The notes: generated from the letters alone by a model not told the origin. Shown: positions 47,024 to 55,427, counted from the stretch's first letter. The stretch is DNA of 64,000 nucleotides from JACVRW01 sp963811055 (GCA_963811055.1 CAWEPQ010000019.1:558001-622000), one strand, 5' to 3'. Numbers and translations are program-made.

Positions 47024-47855
47024 TGCCCGGAGGGGCCCAGCCGGGCCCGTGGTAGAGCACGCCGAGGCGATCGCGGAGGCGCCTGGCCCGCCTGATGTCG
47101 TGCCACATCGCGATGTACTCGTGGAACGCCGCGCGCACGGGGTTGAAGGTGTTGATGTTCTTGGTGAGGCCGTAGCGCACGCGCTCGCCCTCCGGCTCCC
47201 AGGTGCCGAAAAGCCGGTCCCAGATGATCAGGATCCCGCCGTAGTTGCGGTCGAGGTAGACCTGGTTCGACCCGTGGTGGACACGGTGGTGCGAGGGAGT
47301 GTTGAGGAAGCCCTCGAGGAAGCGGGGCAGCTTCCGCACCCGCTCGGTGTGGATCCAGAACTGGTAGATCAGCGACCAGGACTGGGCCAGCAGCACCATC
47401 CACGGCTCGAACCCCACGGCCGGCATCCAGAGCCAGAACGGGAAGTAGGTCATCGGCACCCACGTCTGGCGCAGCGCGGTCGACAGGTTGTAGTGCGTGC
47501 TCGAGTGGTGCACCACGTGGCTGGCCCAGAAGAAGCGGCTCTCGTGGCTGATCCGGTGGAACCAGTAGTACGAGAAGTCGTCCGCGAAGAAGAGGAGGAC
47601 CCAGACCCACCAGTCGCCGGGGTCGAGGCGCAGCGGGCTGAGCTCGTAGACCGCGACGAAGATCGCGAGCACCACCAGCTTCCAGGCCACGTTGATGATC
47701 ACGTTGCCGGTGCCGAGCAGGAGGCTGGTGCGGGTGTCCTTGGCGTCGTAGCCGATCAGGTCGTCGGCGTCGTCGCGCGCGTGGCGGAACGAGAGCGCCT
47801 CCAGCACCAGGAGCAGCACGAAGAACGGGATTGCGTAATAGAGGATCTCCGCCAC
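46998..47855 (-). CDS. Sterol desaturase/fatty acid hydroxylase family membrane enzyme
   Basis: A 285-residue membrane di-iron enzyme. All histidine boxes are present: HRISH, HVVHH and HHRVHH. Hydrophobic segments include YYAIPFFVLLLVLEAL and AWKLVVLAIFVAVYEL. These enzymes hydroxylate or desaturate lipids or carotenoids at the membrane with O2. GTG 47855 is preceded by TAGGCT at 9 nt. The operon neighbour is the secreted beta-helix protein, a pairing without an obvious reason. Confidence 0.92.
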   Translation of the reverse strand: MAEILYYAIPFFVLLLVLEALSFRHARDDADDLIGYDAKDTRTSLLLGTGNVIINVAWKLVVLAIFVAVYELSPLRLDPGDWWVWVLLFFADDFSYYWFHRISHESRFFWASHVVHHSSTHYNLSTALRQTWVPMTYFPFWLWMPAVGFEPWMVLLAQSWSLIYQFWIHTERVRKLPRFLEGFLNTPSHHRVHHGSNQVYLDRNYGGILIIWDRLFGTWEPEGERVRYGLTKNINTFNPVRAAFHEYIAMWHDIRRARRLRDRLGVLYHGPGWAPPGIESEGSRG

Positions 47856-47864
47856 GGGAGCGCC

Positions 47865-47870
47865 AGCCTA
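47865..47870 (-). promoter_or_regulatory. -10 element TAGGCT, leaderless
   Basis: TAGGCT on the minus strand is 9 nt before GTG 47855. It also overlaps the stop codon region of the upstream ion-channel gene. Confidence 0.55.
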
Positions 47871-48530
47871 ACTGGAGCGGTCGTGCGAGCCGAGCACCGT
47901 GAGGCTCACGAGCCGCGACACGACCAGGGCGATGTATCCGAGGCCGGCCACCTGCTCGATCATCACGACACTGCGCGCGAACGCCTTGAGCGGAACGACA
48001 TCGCTCAGGCCGACGCTCGTGAGCGTGGTGAAGCTGAGGAACAGCAGCTCCATCCAGGTGCGGTCGTCACCGGGGTCCACGGCCGCGGTGAAGCTGCCGG
48101 GGTCGATCGCCTGCACGACCGTGAACATGTACGCGAACGCCCACGCTACGAGCGTGAAGGTGGCGCCCACGGCGAACAGCTCGTCGGTGGTGATCTCGCG
48201 GTCCTCGAGCATGTACTTGACGAGCGCGAAGGCCGCGTACAGGTAGAGCACTGCCTCGAGCGCCGAGGAGTAGGGCAGCAGCGTGTCGTCCCCGCTCACG
48301 GCCTGTATGAGCAGCAGCACGGTGGCGGGAAGGGCGAGCATGACGCTCACCCAGAGCTGCACCGGCGTCGCGCGCACGGCCATGACCACGAGCGCGAGGA
48401 ACGCGATCCCGAAGGCGCTGAAGATGGCGCGGCCGGCGGAGTTGCCCTCCATGAACGGGTAGAGCAACACCGCCGCAAGCTGCGCGAACAGCAGGATCCC
48501 CGAGGGGTGCCGCGCGGCGGTCTTCAGCAC
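47868..48530 (-). CDS. Ion-channel-like membrane protein with atypical filter
   Basis: A 220-residue membrane protein with about six hydrophobic segments, the last pair enclosing a pore loop (MELLFLSFTTLTSVGLSDVVPLKAFARSVVMIEQVAGLGYIALVVSRLVSL). This arrangement is that of the bacterial K+ channel (Ion_trans_2) pore, but the filter reads T-S-V-G-L-S-D instead of T-V-G-Y-G-D. GTG 48530 is chosen because it begins the recognisable protein and TACGTT lies 7 nt upstream; the open frame above has no real start. Confidence 0.78.
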   Translation of the reverse strand: MLKTAARHPSGILLFAQLAAVLLYPFMEGNSAGRAIFSAFGIAFLALVVMAVRATPVQLWVSVMLALPATVLLLIQAVSGDDTLLPYSSALEAVLYLYAAFALVKYMLEDREITTDELFAVGATFTLVAWAFAYMFTVVQAIDPGSFTAAVDPGDDRTWMELLFLSFTTLTSVGLSDVVPLKAFARSVVMIEQVAGLGYIALVVSRLVSLTVLGSHDRSS

Positions 48531-48537
48531 GCCGTGG

Positions 48538-48543
48538 AACGTA
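48538..48543 (-). promoter_or_regulatory. -10 element TACGTT, leaderless
   Basis: TACGTT on the minus strand is 7 nt before GTG 48530. Confidence 0.45.
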
Positions 48544-48587
48544 GCCCCCGGCTCGGCCGTCAGCGGCGTAACCTCAGCGCTCCAGCG

Positions 48588-49010
48588 ATGGCCAGCCCCA
48601 CCGACATCAGGCCGCCGTTCACAGCCACCACCGCGGCCGCCAAGGTGCAGGCCGCCGAGGACGCCTGGAACACCCGCGATCCCGACCGGGTCGTGCTCGC
48701 CTACACCGAGGACACCGAGTGGCGCAACCGCGACGAGTTCCTCAACGGTCGCGAGGAGATCCGCGAGTTCCTGCGCCGCAAGTGGGCGCGCGAGCAGGGC
48801 TACAGGCTCAAGAAGTCGCTCTGGGCGTTCACCGAGAACCGGATCGCGGTGCGCTTCGAGTACGAGAGCCACGACGAGCACGGCCAGTGGTGGCGCTCCT
48901 ACGGCAACGAGAACTGGGAGTTCGACGAGACCGGCCTGATGGCCAAGCGCTACGCCTCGATCAACGACGTGAAGATCGACGCCGGCGAGCGGCGCATCGC
49001 TGTGGACTAG
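48588..49010 (+). CDS. DUF1348 (NTF2-like) protein
   Basis: A 140-residue protein with the unmistakable DUF1348 pattern: QAAEDAWNTRDPDRVVLAYTEDTEWRNRDEFLNGREEIREFLRRKWAREQGYRLKKSLWAF, then RFEYESHDEHGQWWRSYGNENWEFDE. The family has an NTF2-like fold and unknown function. ATG 48588 (MASPTDIRPPF) is the only sensible start. TAACCT 13 nt upstream could be the -10. The stop shares CTAG with the convergent gene. Confidence 0.88.
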   Translation: MASPTDIRPPFTATTAAAKVQAAEDAWNTRDPDRVVLAYTEDTEWRNRDEFLNGREEIREFLRRKWAREQGYRLKKSLWAFTENRIAVRFEYESHDEHGQWWRSYGNENWEFDETGLMAKRYASINDVKIDAGERRIAVD

Positions 49011-50702
49011 CGGTTGGCCGTGGTCTCGGCCGACATGAGCGTCTCGTGCACCTGCTTGATGACCGCCGAGCCGTCGCCCACCGCGGCCGCCACCCGGTGC
49101 ACCGAGGCCTGGTTGAGGTCGCCCACCGCGAACACGCCGGGGAGGGAGGTCTCGTACATGCGCGGTGGGCGCTCGCGCGGCCAGCCATCCTCGGGCTGCA
49201 GGTCCGAGTCCGTGGGCACGTATCCGTAGTCGTCGCGCGCGACCGTCTCGGGCAGCCAGTCGCTGTTTGGGTGCGCCCCGATCAGCACGAACAGCGCGAC
49301 GGCCGGCACGGTCTCGGTCTCGCCGCTGTGACGGTCCCGCAGTGTGAGCGTCTCGAGCCGGGCCTCACCCGCGCCGCCGATCACCTCGGTGCAGAAGCGC
49401 ATCTCCACGTTGGAGGTGGCGTCGAGCTGGCCGCAGGAGGTACTGCGACATGCTGTCGGCGAGCGTGTCGCCGCGGACGAGGATCGTCACCTGGTCGGCG
49501 TAGCGCGAGAGGTGCATCGCCGCCTGGCCGGCCGAGTTGCCCCCGCCGAGCACGTACGCGTGGCCGCCCGTCGCCGCCTGTGCCTCCGGGCCCGACGCCC
49601 CGTAGAAGACGCCTGAGCCCACCAGCTCCTCGAGTGCCGGGATGCCGAGCCGCCGGTAGGCCGCCCCGGTCGCGGCCACCACGGTGCGCGCGCAGAGCCT
49701 CGCGCCGCCCTTGGTCACGAGCACGTGCCGGTCGCCCTCGGTCTCGAGCGACTCGACCTCGGACATCAGCAGGAAGCGCGAGCCGAAGACCCACGCCTGC
49801 TGATACGCGCGCTGGGCCAGGTCGGCGCCGCCCACACCGCGCGCGAACCCGAGGTAGTTGCGGATCAAGGAGCTGGCCCCGGCCTGCCCGCCGATGGACT
49901 CGCGCTCGATGGTGAGCACCTTCAGGCCCTCGGACGACGCGTATACCGAGGACGCCAGCCCGGCCGGCCCGGCCCCGACCACGATCACGTCGAACAGCTC
50001 GTCGGGATCCGCCAGCTCCGTGTTCACGCCATAGGCGGCGGCCAGCTGCGCGTTGGAGGGATCGCGAAGCGACTTTCCGTTCATGAGGACCACCACGGGT
50101 GCGCGCTCGCCGGCGTGGCCGGCCTCGTCGAGCAGCTCCACGCCGCGCGGCGCGTCGGTCTCATGGAACTCGTGGGCCATGCCGTTGCGGGCCAGCAGGC
50201 TGCGCAGCTCGTGCACGCGCGGCTGCTGTGGCTCGCCCACCACGGCGATCTCGCGGGGCAGGGTGGAGCGCCCCCGTGTCCACTCGAGCAGGAACTCGGT
50301 CACAACCCGGTGGAAGTGCTCGTCGGGCATCCGCCAGGGCTTGGGGATGTAGTAGTCGATCTCGCCCTTGGCCATGCACTGCACGATCGCCTCGGAGGTG
50401 TCCCGGTCGCCCCACGCGCCCCAATCGATCAGGAGCGCCCGGCGGGCGTGCGGGTGGATGCCGCTCACGCGCGCGAGCAGCTCGTCTCCCCGGAGGCCCC
50501 TGCTCCAAAGGCCCGCGAGCACCAGTGCGACCAGCGCTCCGTCGTTCCGCAAGTCCTTCAGGATGTCCTGGGCGCGCTCACAGGAGCGCTCGCAGACGAC
50601 CTCGTAGTCGCGCTCGTAGCGGCGGCGCAGATGGTCCTCGACCATCGCCAAGGCGGCGGCATCGTCGTCCACGGCCATGATCACCGGCTTCCGATCGGCC
50701 AT
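49007..50702 (-). pseudogene. Fused receiver / thioredoxin reductase-like protein, interrupted by one frameshift
   Basis: Residues 1-130 form a CheY-like receiver (IMAVDDDAAALAMVEDHLRR, KPW near 121). Residues about 235-440 start a FAD/NAD oxidoreductase (DVIVVGAGPAGLASSVYASSEG; second dinucleotide motif AYVLGGGNSAGQAAMHLS). The frame fails after SMSQYLL-R near 49433. Removing one base in the GGCC there gives RQLDATSNVEMRFCTEVIGG and continues to GVFAVGDLNQASVHRVAAAVGDG and the true stop at 49007, so a complete 564-residue protein is encoded apart from one extra base. This may be a sequencing error or a recent mutation. The receiver lacks its phospho-Asp (VLAG instead of VLAD) and the TrxR CxxC is replaced by GASG. 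TATCAT lies 6 nt before ATG 50702. Confidence 0.82.
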
Positions 50703-50708
50703 CGAGCG

Positions 50709-50714
50709 ATGATA
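50709..50714 (-). promoter_or_regulatory. -10 element TATCAT, leaderless
   Basis: TATCAT on the minus strand is 6 nt before ATG 50702. Confidence 0.6.
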
Positions 50715-50774
50715 TCCAGGCCCGGCTCGGTGCTAGATTCGGGGCGGCGATCGCACCCCGATCGCCACGGCGTG

Positions 50775-50847
50775 GTGGGCGTAGCTCAGTTGGTAGAGCT
50801 CCTGGTTGTGGTCCAGGCGGTCGCGGGTTCGAGTCCCGTCGCTCACC
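50775..50847 (+). tRNA. tRNA-His (GTG)
   Basis: Acceptor GTGGGCG/CGCTCAC (one G-T pair), D-arm GCTCAGTTGGTAGAGC, anticodon stem CCTGG/CCAGG around TTGTGGT (anticodon GTG), T-arm CGGGTTCGAGTCCCG, discriminator C as expected for tRNA-His. The base before position 1 is G, the extra G-1 identity element of histidine tRNAs. CCA is not encoded. Confidence 0.95.
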
Positions 50848-51078
50848 CTCACGAGGGCCCTGCAAGTGGCGTAGTTCTGTCTCGAGCCGCAACCGCAGCA
50901 GCGACGGGGACGCGACCCTCTGCTTCTTGTGCGAAGCGACAGCGCGACGATGCCGGCACCGCTGACGCTGCTCGTCCCTGCGGGAATGGGATGCTGCCAT
51001 CGTGTCGTCGCCGGTAAGCCCAAGTGATCGGGGGCCGCTGATGTGGCCCGTACCACCCGCCAGAAGGAGCGACAAGTG

Positions 51079-51444
51079 ATGCAGTTTTTCTTGACCGTCC
51101 CGCACGACTCGGCCGAGGAGCCGACTATGGCGTCGATGGACCCGGCCGAACTAGAGGCTGCGCTGGCTGCCGTGGAGGAGTTCAACACCGATCTACACAA
51201 GGCCGGGGCGTTTCGCTTCGCCGGGGGCCTGCACCCGCCGTCGTCGGCCAAGACCGTCGACGCCACCAGCGGCGGGCCCGTGGTGGTCGATGGACCGTTC
51301 GTTGAGGCACCGGAGTACGTCGGCGGCTTTTGGGTGATCGAGGTCGCAGACCAAGATGCCGCGGTCCGGTGGGCGACGCAAGCGTCGAAGGCACTGGGTG
51401 GCCGCATCGAGGTGCGCGCCTTTCAGGACCCGCAGGGCTCCTGA
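51079..51444 (+). CDS. YCII-related (DGPF domain) protein
   Basis: A 121-residue YCII/DGPF-domain protein: GGLHPPSSAKTVDATSGGPVVVDGPFVEAPEYVGGFWVIEVADQDAAVRWA contains the diagnostic DGPF and the GGF-W-IE strand. The fold is ferredoxin-like; members often accompany ECF sigma factors, but none is encoded here. The start is ATG 51079 or GTG 51076: GAAGGAG lies 9 nt before the ATG and 6 nt before the GTG. It stands alone between tRNA-His and the secreted proteins. Confidence 0.88.
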   Translation: MQFFLTVPHDSAEEPTMASMDPAELEAALAAVEEFNTDLHKAGAFRFAGGLHPPSSAKTVDATSGGPVVVDGPFVEAPEYVGGFWVIEVADQDAAVRWATQASKALGGRIEVRAFQDPQGS

Positions 51445-51777
51445 TCGAACTCAGATCGCCGGCAGCCTGTCCGCCGCTGCGGAGTTCCCAAGGCCCCCCG
51501 GCCCGCGACTTGTGTCGCAAGCGGAGCGCTAGGAAGCTCTACCCGTGAAGTGGTCGTGGCGCAGTTCGTCGCCTGGCCGGACAACAGCGACCACACCGCA
51601 CCACCCGAGCCTACATCCGCTCTGAGAAGACTGCGCATCCTCGACAGTCCCGCGCTCCCAGAGCGGCGCTTGGCGGCCCGGTGAGCCCGTCACTCAGCCG
51701 GTCCGGACAAGGGGTGGTGCAAACCCCACCCCTATGGGGCGTAGCGGCGCGGCAACACCAGGGCGAGGGTGGCGCAC
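51445..51777. other. Intergenic region upstream of the first delta-60 gene
   Basis: 333 nt without a convincing gene on either strand. The only structure I see is at its 3' end: GGGGTGG at about 51713, then CCACCCC, then TATGGGG (see next entry). Confidence 0.6.
51726..51739 (+). promoter_or_regulatory. Shared element CCACCCCTATGGGG, copy 1
   Basis: The 14-mer lies 38 nt before ATG 51778. Its core CCCC-TAT-GGGG is an inverted repeat, and GGGGTGG 6-12 nt upstream can also pair with CCACCCC, so two exclusive hairpins or a bipartite operator are possible. Exact copies occur at 53682 and, inverted, at 59079. Confidence 0.7.
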
Positions 51778-53421
51778 ATGACTCGCAAGCTCGTCTGGCT
51801 CACATTGGCGCTGGCATCGCTGCCGGCGGTCGCCCAGGGCGCCTCCGGCGACCTCGACAGATCGTTCGGTGGGGACGGCGTCGTCGCCCTCGACTGGGGC
51901 GGGGTCGACTTCGCCACCGGCGTCTTGATCCAGCCGGACGGCCGGATCGCCGTGTCAGGGAGCGGCGGGGCAGGCGAGGACTTCATCGTGGCGCGCGTCA
52001 GCCCGAGCGGGAGTCCGGACCCCAGCTTCTCGGGCAACGGATTCGCCGGGTTTCCCTTGGGCACCGGCCTCGACGAGGCCAACGACGTGGCGCGTCAGGC
52101 CGACGGGAAGATCATCGCGGGCGGCTTCACCAGCGACGCTGCGGATGTATCGAAGGGCGCCGTCATGCGCGTCAACCCGGACGGTGGTCCCGACGGCTCC
52201 TTCGGCACCGGTGGGCTCGCGACGATCGACGCGGGCGGCACCACGAACACCGTCACCAAACTGCTGATCCAACCCGACGGGAAGATCGTGGCCGCTGGGT
52301 ACGGCGGTCCGGGCCTGGACGGCGTGGTGACCCGGCTGAACCCCGACGGGCTACCCGACGCGAGCTTCGACGGAGACGGAAGGGCCACGCTCGACTTCGG
52401 CGGGTCGGACTACATCGACGCCATCACCAGGCAGCCGGACGGCAAGCTGGTCGTGCTCGGATGGACCGGTAACGACGGGGGGATGTGGCTCGTGCGCCTG
52501 AACGCCGACGGCAGCCCCGACGCCAGCTTCGACGGGGACGGCCGCAAGCCGCTGCCGCTGGCGACCGGCGACTACGGATACGACGTGTTGCTGCAGCCCG
52601 ACGGGAAGCTCGTGCTGATCGGAGGCGGCCGTGGGAGCGGCTTCCTGGTCAGCCGGTTGACCCCGGACGGCTCGTTCGACGAGGGCTTCGGGAACGGCGA
52701 GGGCATTGTGGCCGTCAACTTCGGCGCCAGCGACTCGGACTTCCCGAACGGCGGCGCGGTGCTCCTCGCCAACGGCAAGATGGTCGTCGCGGGCTACTCC
52801 CAGACCGGCGCGAGCAGCCAGATCGTGGTCGCCAGGCTGCAGCCGGGCGGTGCGCTCGACACGACCTTCCACGGCGACGGCCAGCAGACGCTGCCGGGAA
52901 CCACGGCCTGGGGTGTCGCGCTGCAGCGCGACGGCCGGATCGTCGTCGCCGGCGACAACGGCGCGGACGCGCTCATCGAGCGCCTGCAGGGTGACTCGGT
53001 GCAGGGCGGCGGCGGCCCCCCCGGCGGGGGACCTGGAGGCGGCGGCGGTGGTGGCGGGATCAAGCAGGTGCCCCGCTGCGCGGGCAAGCGAGCGACGATC
53101 GTCGGCAGCTCGCGTGCCAACCGGCTCAAGGGCACCCGCAGGGCAGACGTGATCGTGGCCCTCGGCGGCAACGACAGGATCGCCGCCGGCCGAGGCAACG
53201 ACCTGATCTGCGCCGGCGACGGCAACGACCGCGTGGACGGCGGCCTTGGCAACGACCGGCTGTACGGCCAGAACGGCAACGACAGGCTGGCCGGTGCGAG
53301 CGGCAGGGACAAGCTCAGCGGCGGGAACGGCAAGGACCAGCTCAGCGGCGGTAGCGGGCGCGACAGCTGCACCGGTGGCAGCGGCAAGGACCGCGGTGGC
53401 TGCGAGCGAGGGAAGCTGTGA
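51778..53421 (+). CDS. Secreted delta-60-repeat / RTX calcium-binding protein 1
   Basis: A 547-residue exported protein. The signal peptide is about residues 1-22 (LVWLTLALASLPAVAQGAS). Next come about seven delta-60 repeats (pattern D-V-L-I-Q-P-D-G-K-I-V-A-G-G--------RL-PDG--D-SF-GDG), which build a beta-propeller. A Gly/Pro-rich linker (about 415-432) follows, then about eight RTX-like calcium-binding nonapeptides (GGNDRIAAGRGND, GGLGNDRLYGQNGND). RTX parts fold outside the cell on binding calcium. ATG 51778 is preferred over GTG 51769 because it gives the exact spacing to the upstream element seen at the paralog. Confidence 0.88.
   Translation: MTRKLVWLTLALASLPAVAQGASGDLDRSFGGDGVVALDWGGVDFATGVLIQPDGRIAVSGSGGAGEDFIVARVSPSGSPDPSFSGNGFAGFPLGTGLDEANDVARQADGKIIAGGFTSDAADVSKGAVMRVNPDGGPDGSFGTGGLATIDAGGTTNTVTKLLIQPDGKIVAAGYGGPGLDGVVTRLNPDGLPDASFDGDGRATLDFGGSDYIDAITRQPDGKLVVLGWTGNDGGMWLVRLNADGSPDASFDGDGRKPLPLATGDYGYDVLLQPDGKLVLIGGGRGSGFLVSRLTPDGSFDEGFGNGEGIVAVNFGASDSDFPNGGAVLLANGKMVVAGYSQTGASSQIVVARLQPGGALDTTFHGDGQQTLPGTTAWGVALQRDGRIVVAGDNGADALIERLQGDSVQGGGGPPGGGPGGGGGGGGIKQVPRCAGKRATIVGSSRANRLKGTRRADVIVALGGNDRIAAGRGNDLICAGDGNDRVDGGLGNDRLYGQNGNDRLAGASGRDKLSGGNGKDQLSGGSGRDSCTGGSGKDRGGCERGKL
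53023..53421 (+). repeat. 3' duplicated block, copy A
   Basis: The last 399 bp of this gene (Gly-rich linker plus RTX repeats) align without gaps to 54976-55374 (constant offset 1953) with only scattered substitutions, while the 5' parts of the two genes are far more different. Confidence 0.85.
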
Positions 53422-53733
53422 TCAGGGCGGCGCTGACGTCGCTGTAGCTCGGGCTCGTCGGGCAGGTCGCCGCCCTGGTCGGACGACGGTCCGTGGAGGA
53501 GCCCTCCTCGCGCGCGTCGCCCTGGGCGCCGACGCCGACCGTCTCGCGCTTGCGCTGCTTGGGCTTGATGATCGAGATCCGGCGTGCTGGCGTTCCCGCT
53601 GGAGCGCGGAGGCACGCCGGGGCGCTACGTGGCGACGACCTGCCTGGCGCGGTAGGCGCGGCCGACGCGGGGTGGGGAGCTCCACCCCTATGGGGGCTAT
53701 GCATCCCACCCCGGCACGACGAGGCTGGCCGGC
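53422..53733. other. Intergenic region between the two delta-60 genes
   Basis: 312 nt with open frames but no recognisable protein. Weak coding-like composition could be a decayed gene, but I cannot name one. The element CCACCCCTATGGGG lies near the 3' end. Confidence 0.5.
53682..53695 (+). promoter_or_regulatory. Shared element CCACCCCTATGGGG, copy 2
   Basis: The 14-mer lies 38 nt before ATG 53734, the same distance as copy 1. GGGGTGG at 53670-53676 precedes it and can pair with CCACCCC. Confidence 0.7.
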
Positions 53734-55374
53734 ATGGCCCGCTTTGTAGCTTCCGTTGTCCTGGCCCTCGCGTTCCTGCCGGCGACCGCCGTGGCGGCTC
53801 CCGGGGACTTCGACACATCCTTCGGGGGTGACGGCAGCATGTCCCTCGACTGGGGGACGTTCTCCAGCGTCACAGGTATCCTCGTCCAGCCAGATGGGCG
53901 GATCGTGGCGAGCGGAGGCGGCGGGGACCCATCGGCTTTCGTGGTGGCGCGCCTGACGTCGAACGGGCCGCTGGACACCGCCTTCGCGATGACGACCCTC
54001 TCCGTGGTCGGGGGTGACTGGGCGGAGGAGGTGGCGCGTCAGCCGGACGGGAAGATCGTGGCCGTCGGCTTGACCGGCCCGATCAGCGCCGAGGGCATTG
54101 TGATGCGCCTGAATCCCGACGGCACGGTCGACGGCTCCTTCGGCGCCGGCGGGATCACGGGGCTCGACTATGGCGGCCCAGGCGACTTCTTGGACGACGT
54201 GCTGATCCAGCCCGACGGAAAGATCGTCGTCGTCGGCAGAGGCGGTACGACCAACGACTGGGTGGTGACCCGGCTGACGCCGCAGGGTCTACCCGATACC
54301 GGCTTCGACGGCGACGGAACGGCTGTGCTGGACCTCGGCGGCGACGACCGGGCCACCGGCGTCGCGCTTCGAGCGGACGGGAAGCTGATCATCGCGGGAC
54401 ACCGCAACGCTTCCGGTATCTGGGTCGCGCGCCTGAACGCCGACGGCAGCCCGGACACCGGCTTCAGTGACGACGGGCGCTTGCCGCTCCAGCCCGCGAG
54501 CGGCGACCAAACCGACGACATGGTGCTGCAGCCGGACGGCAAGATCGTGGTGGCCGGGAAGGCCACGGGAGATTCCTTCCTCGTCACGCGATTGAAGCCC
54601 GACGGCTCTTATGACGAGGACTTCGCGGACAGCGAGGGCCTGGCCGCCGTGAGCTTCGGCCCAAACACGGACGCCGCGCACGCCGTAGCGCTGCAGGCGA
54701 GCGGAAAGATCGTCGTCGCGGGGTACACGCTAGCCGGCACGACCTGCTGCACGCTGATGGCGGTGGCTCGGCTCCAGCCGGGCGGGTCGCTGGACACGAC
54801 GTTCAGCGGCGATGGCAAGCAGACCCTCAACGGCGCCTCGAGCGATGCGTGGAGCGTCGCGCTGCAACCGGACGGCCGGATCGTGGTGGGCGGCGACCGC
54901 GGCGACAGCGCGCTCGTGGTGCGGTTGCAGGGCGACGGCCAGGCCGGTGGCGGCCCCGCCGGCGGGGGACCCGGCGGCGGGGGACCTGGAGGCGGCGGCG
55001 GTGGTGGCGGGATCAAGCAGGTGCCCCGGTGCGCGGGCAAGCGAGCGACGATCGTCGGCAGCTCGCGTGCCAACCGGCTCAAGGGCACCCGCAGGGCAGA
55101 CGTGATCGTCGCCCTCGGCGGCAACGACAGGATCGCCGCCGGCCGAGGCAACGACCTGATCTGCGCCGGCGACGGCAACGACCGCGTAGACGGTGGCCTG
55201 GGCAACGACCGCCTGTACGGCCAGAACGGCAACGACAAGCTGGGCGGTGCGAGCGGCAGGGACAAGCTCAGCGGCGGGAACGGCAAGGACCAGCTCAGCG
55301 GCGGTAGCGGGCGCGACACCTGCACCGGCAATGCGGGCAAGGACCGCGGCCACTGCGAGCGCGGTCGCGTGTAG
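53734..55374 (+). CDS. Secreted delta-60-repeat / RTX calcium-binding protein 2
   Basis: A 546-residue paralog of the preceding gene with the same architecture: signal peptide (FVASVVLALAFLPATAVAA), about seven delta-60 repeats, a longer Gly/Pro linker and the same RTX tail ending CTGNAGKDRGHCERGRV. The paired Cys of the tail (QVPRCAGK, LICAGD, CTG, HCERG) are kept. The propeller halves of the two proteins have clearly diverged, which suggests different partners, while the calcium-binding tails are kept alike. The kinase gene follows 53 nt downstream. Confidence 0.88.
   Translation: MARFVASVVLALAFLPATAVAAPGDFDTSFGGDGSMSLDWGTFSSVTGILVQPDGRIVASGGGGDPSAFVVARLTSNGPLDTAFAMTTLSVVGGDWAEEVARQPDGKIVAVGLTGPISAEGIVMRLNPDGTVDGSFGAGGITGLDYGGPGDFLDDVLIQPDGKIVVVGRGGTTNDWVVTRLTPQGLPDTGFDGDGTAVLDLGGDDRATGVALRADGKLIIAGHRNASGIWVARLNADGSPDTGFSDDGRLPLQPASGDQTDDMVLQPDGKIVVAGKATGDSFLVTRLKPDGSYDEDFADSEGLAAVSFGPNTDAAHAVALQASGKIVVAGYTLAGTTCCTLMAVARLQPGGSLDTTFSGDGKQTLNGASSDAWSVALQPDGRIVVGGDRGDSALVVRLQGDGQAGGGPAGGGPGGGGPGGGGGGGGIKQVPRCAGKRATIVGSSRANRLKGTRRADVIVALGGNDRIAAGRGNDLICAGDGNDRVDGGLGNDRLYGQNGNDKLGGASGRDKLSGGNGKDQLSGGSGRDTCTGNAGKDRGHCERGRV
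54976..55374 (+). repeat. 3' duplicated block, copy B
   Basis: Partner of 53023-53421; no indels over 399 bp, and most differences appear to be third-position changes. Confidence 0.85.
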
Positions 55375-55427
55375 GTCCGCGGCTCCAGCAGGCGCCGGAG
55401 AGGTGTGTTCTACTGGGCTAGGGACGC

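Noticed and set aside
46944..48587. 688-codon plus-strand frame leading into DUF1348
   Set aside because: It is the complement of the hydroxylase and channel genes, which have complete motifs; only the last 140 codons are real.
53422..53733. Possible decayed gene between the delta-60 paralogs
   Set aside because: Some frames look faintly coding, but none shows a recognisable motif in any of six frames.
53050..55370. Regularly spaced GGCAACGAC-like repeats considered as a CRISPR array
   Set aside because: They are in-frame codons of RTX nonapeptides in two secreted proteins, with no unique spacers or cas genes.
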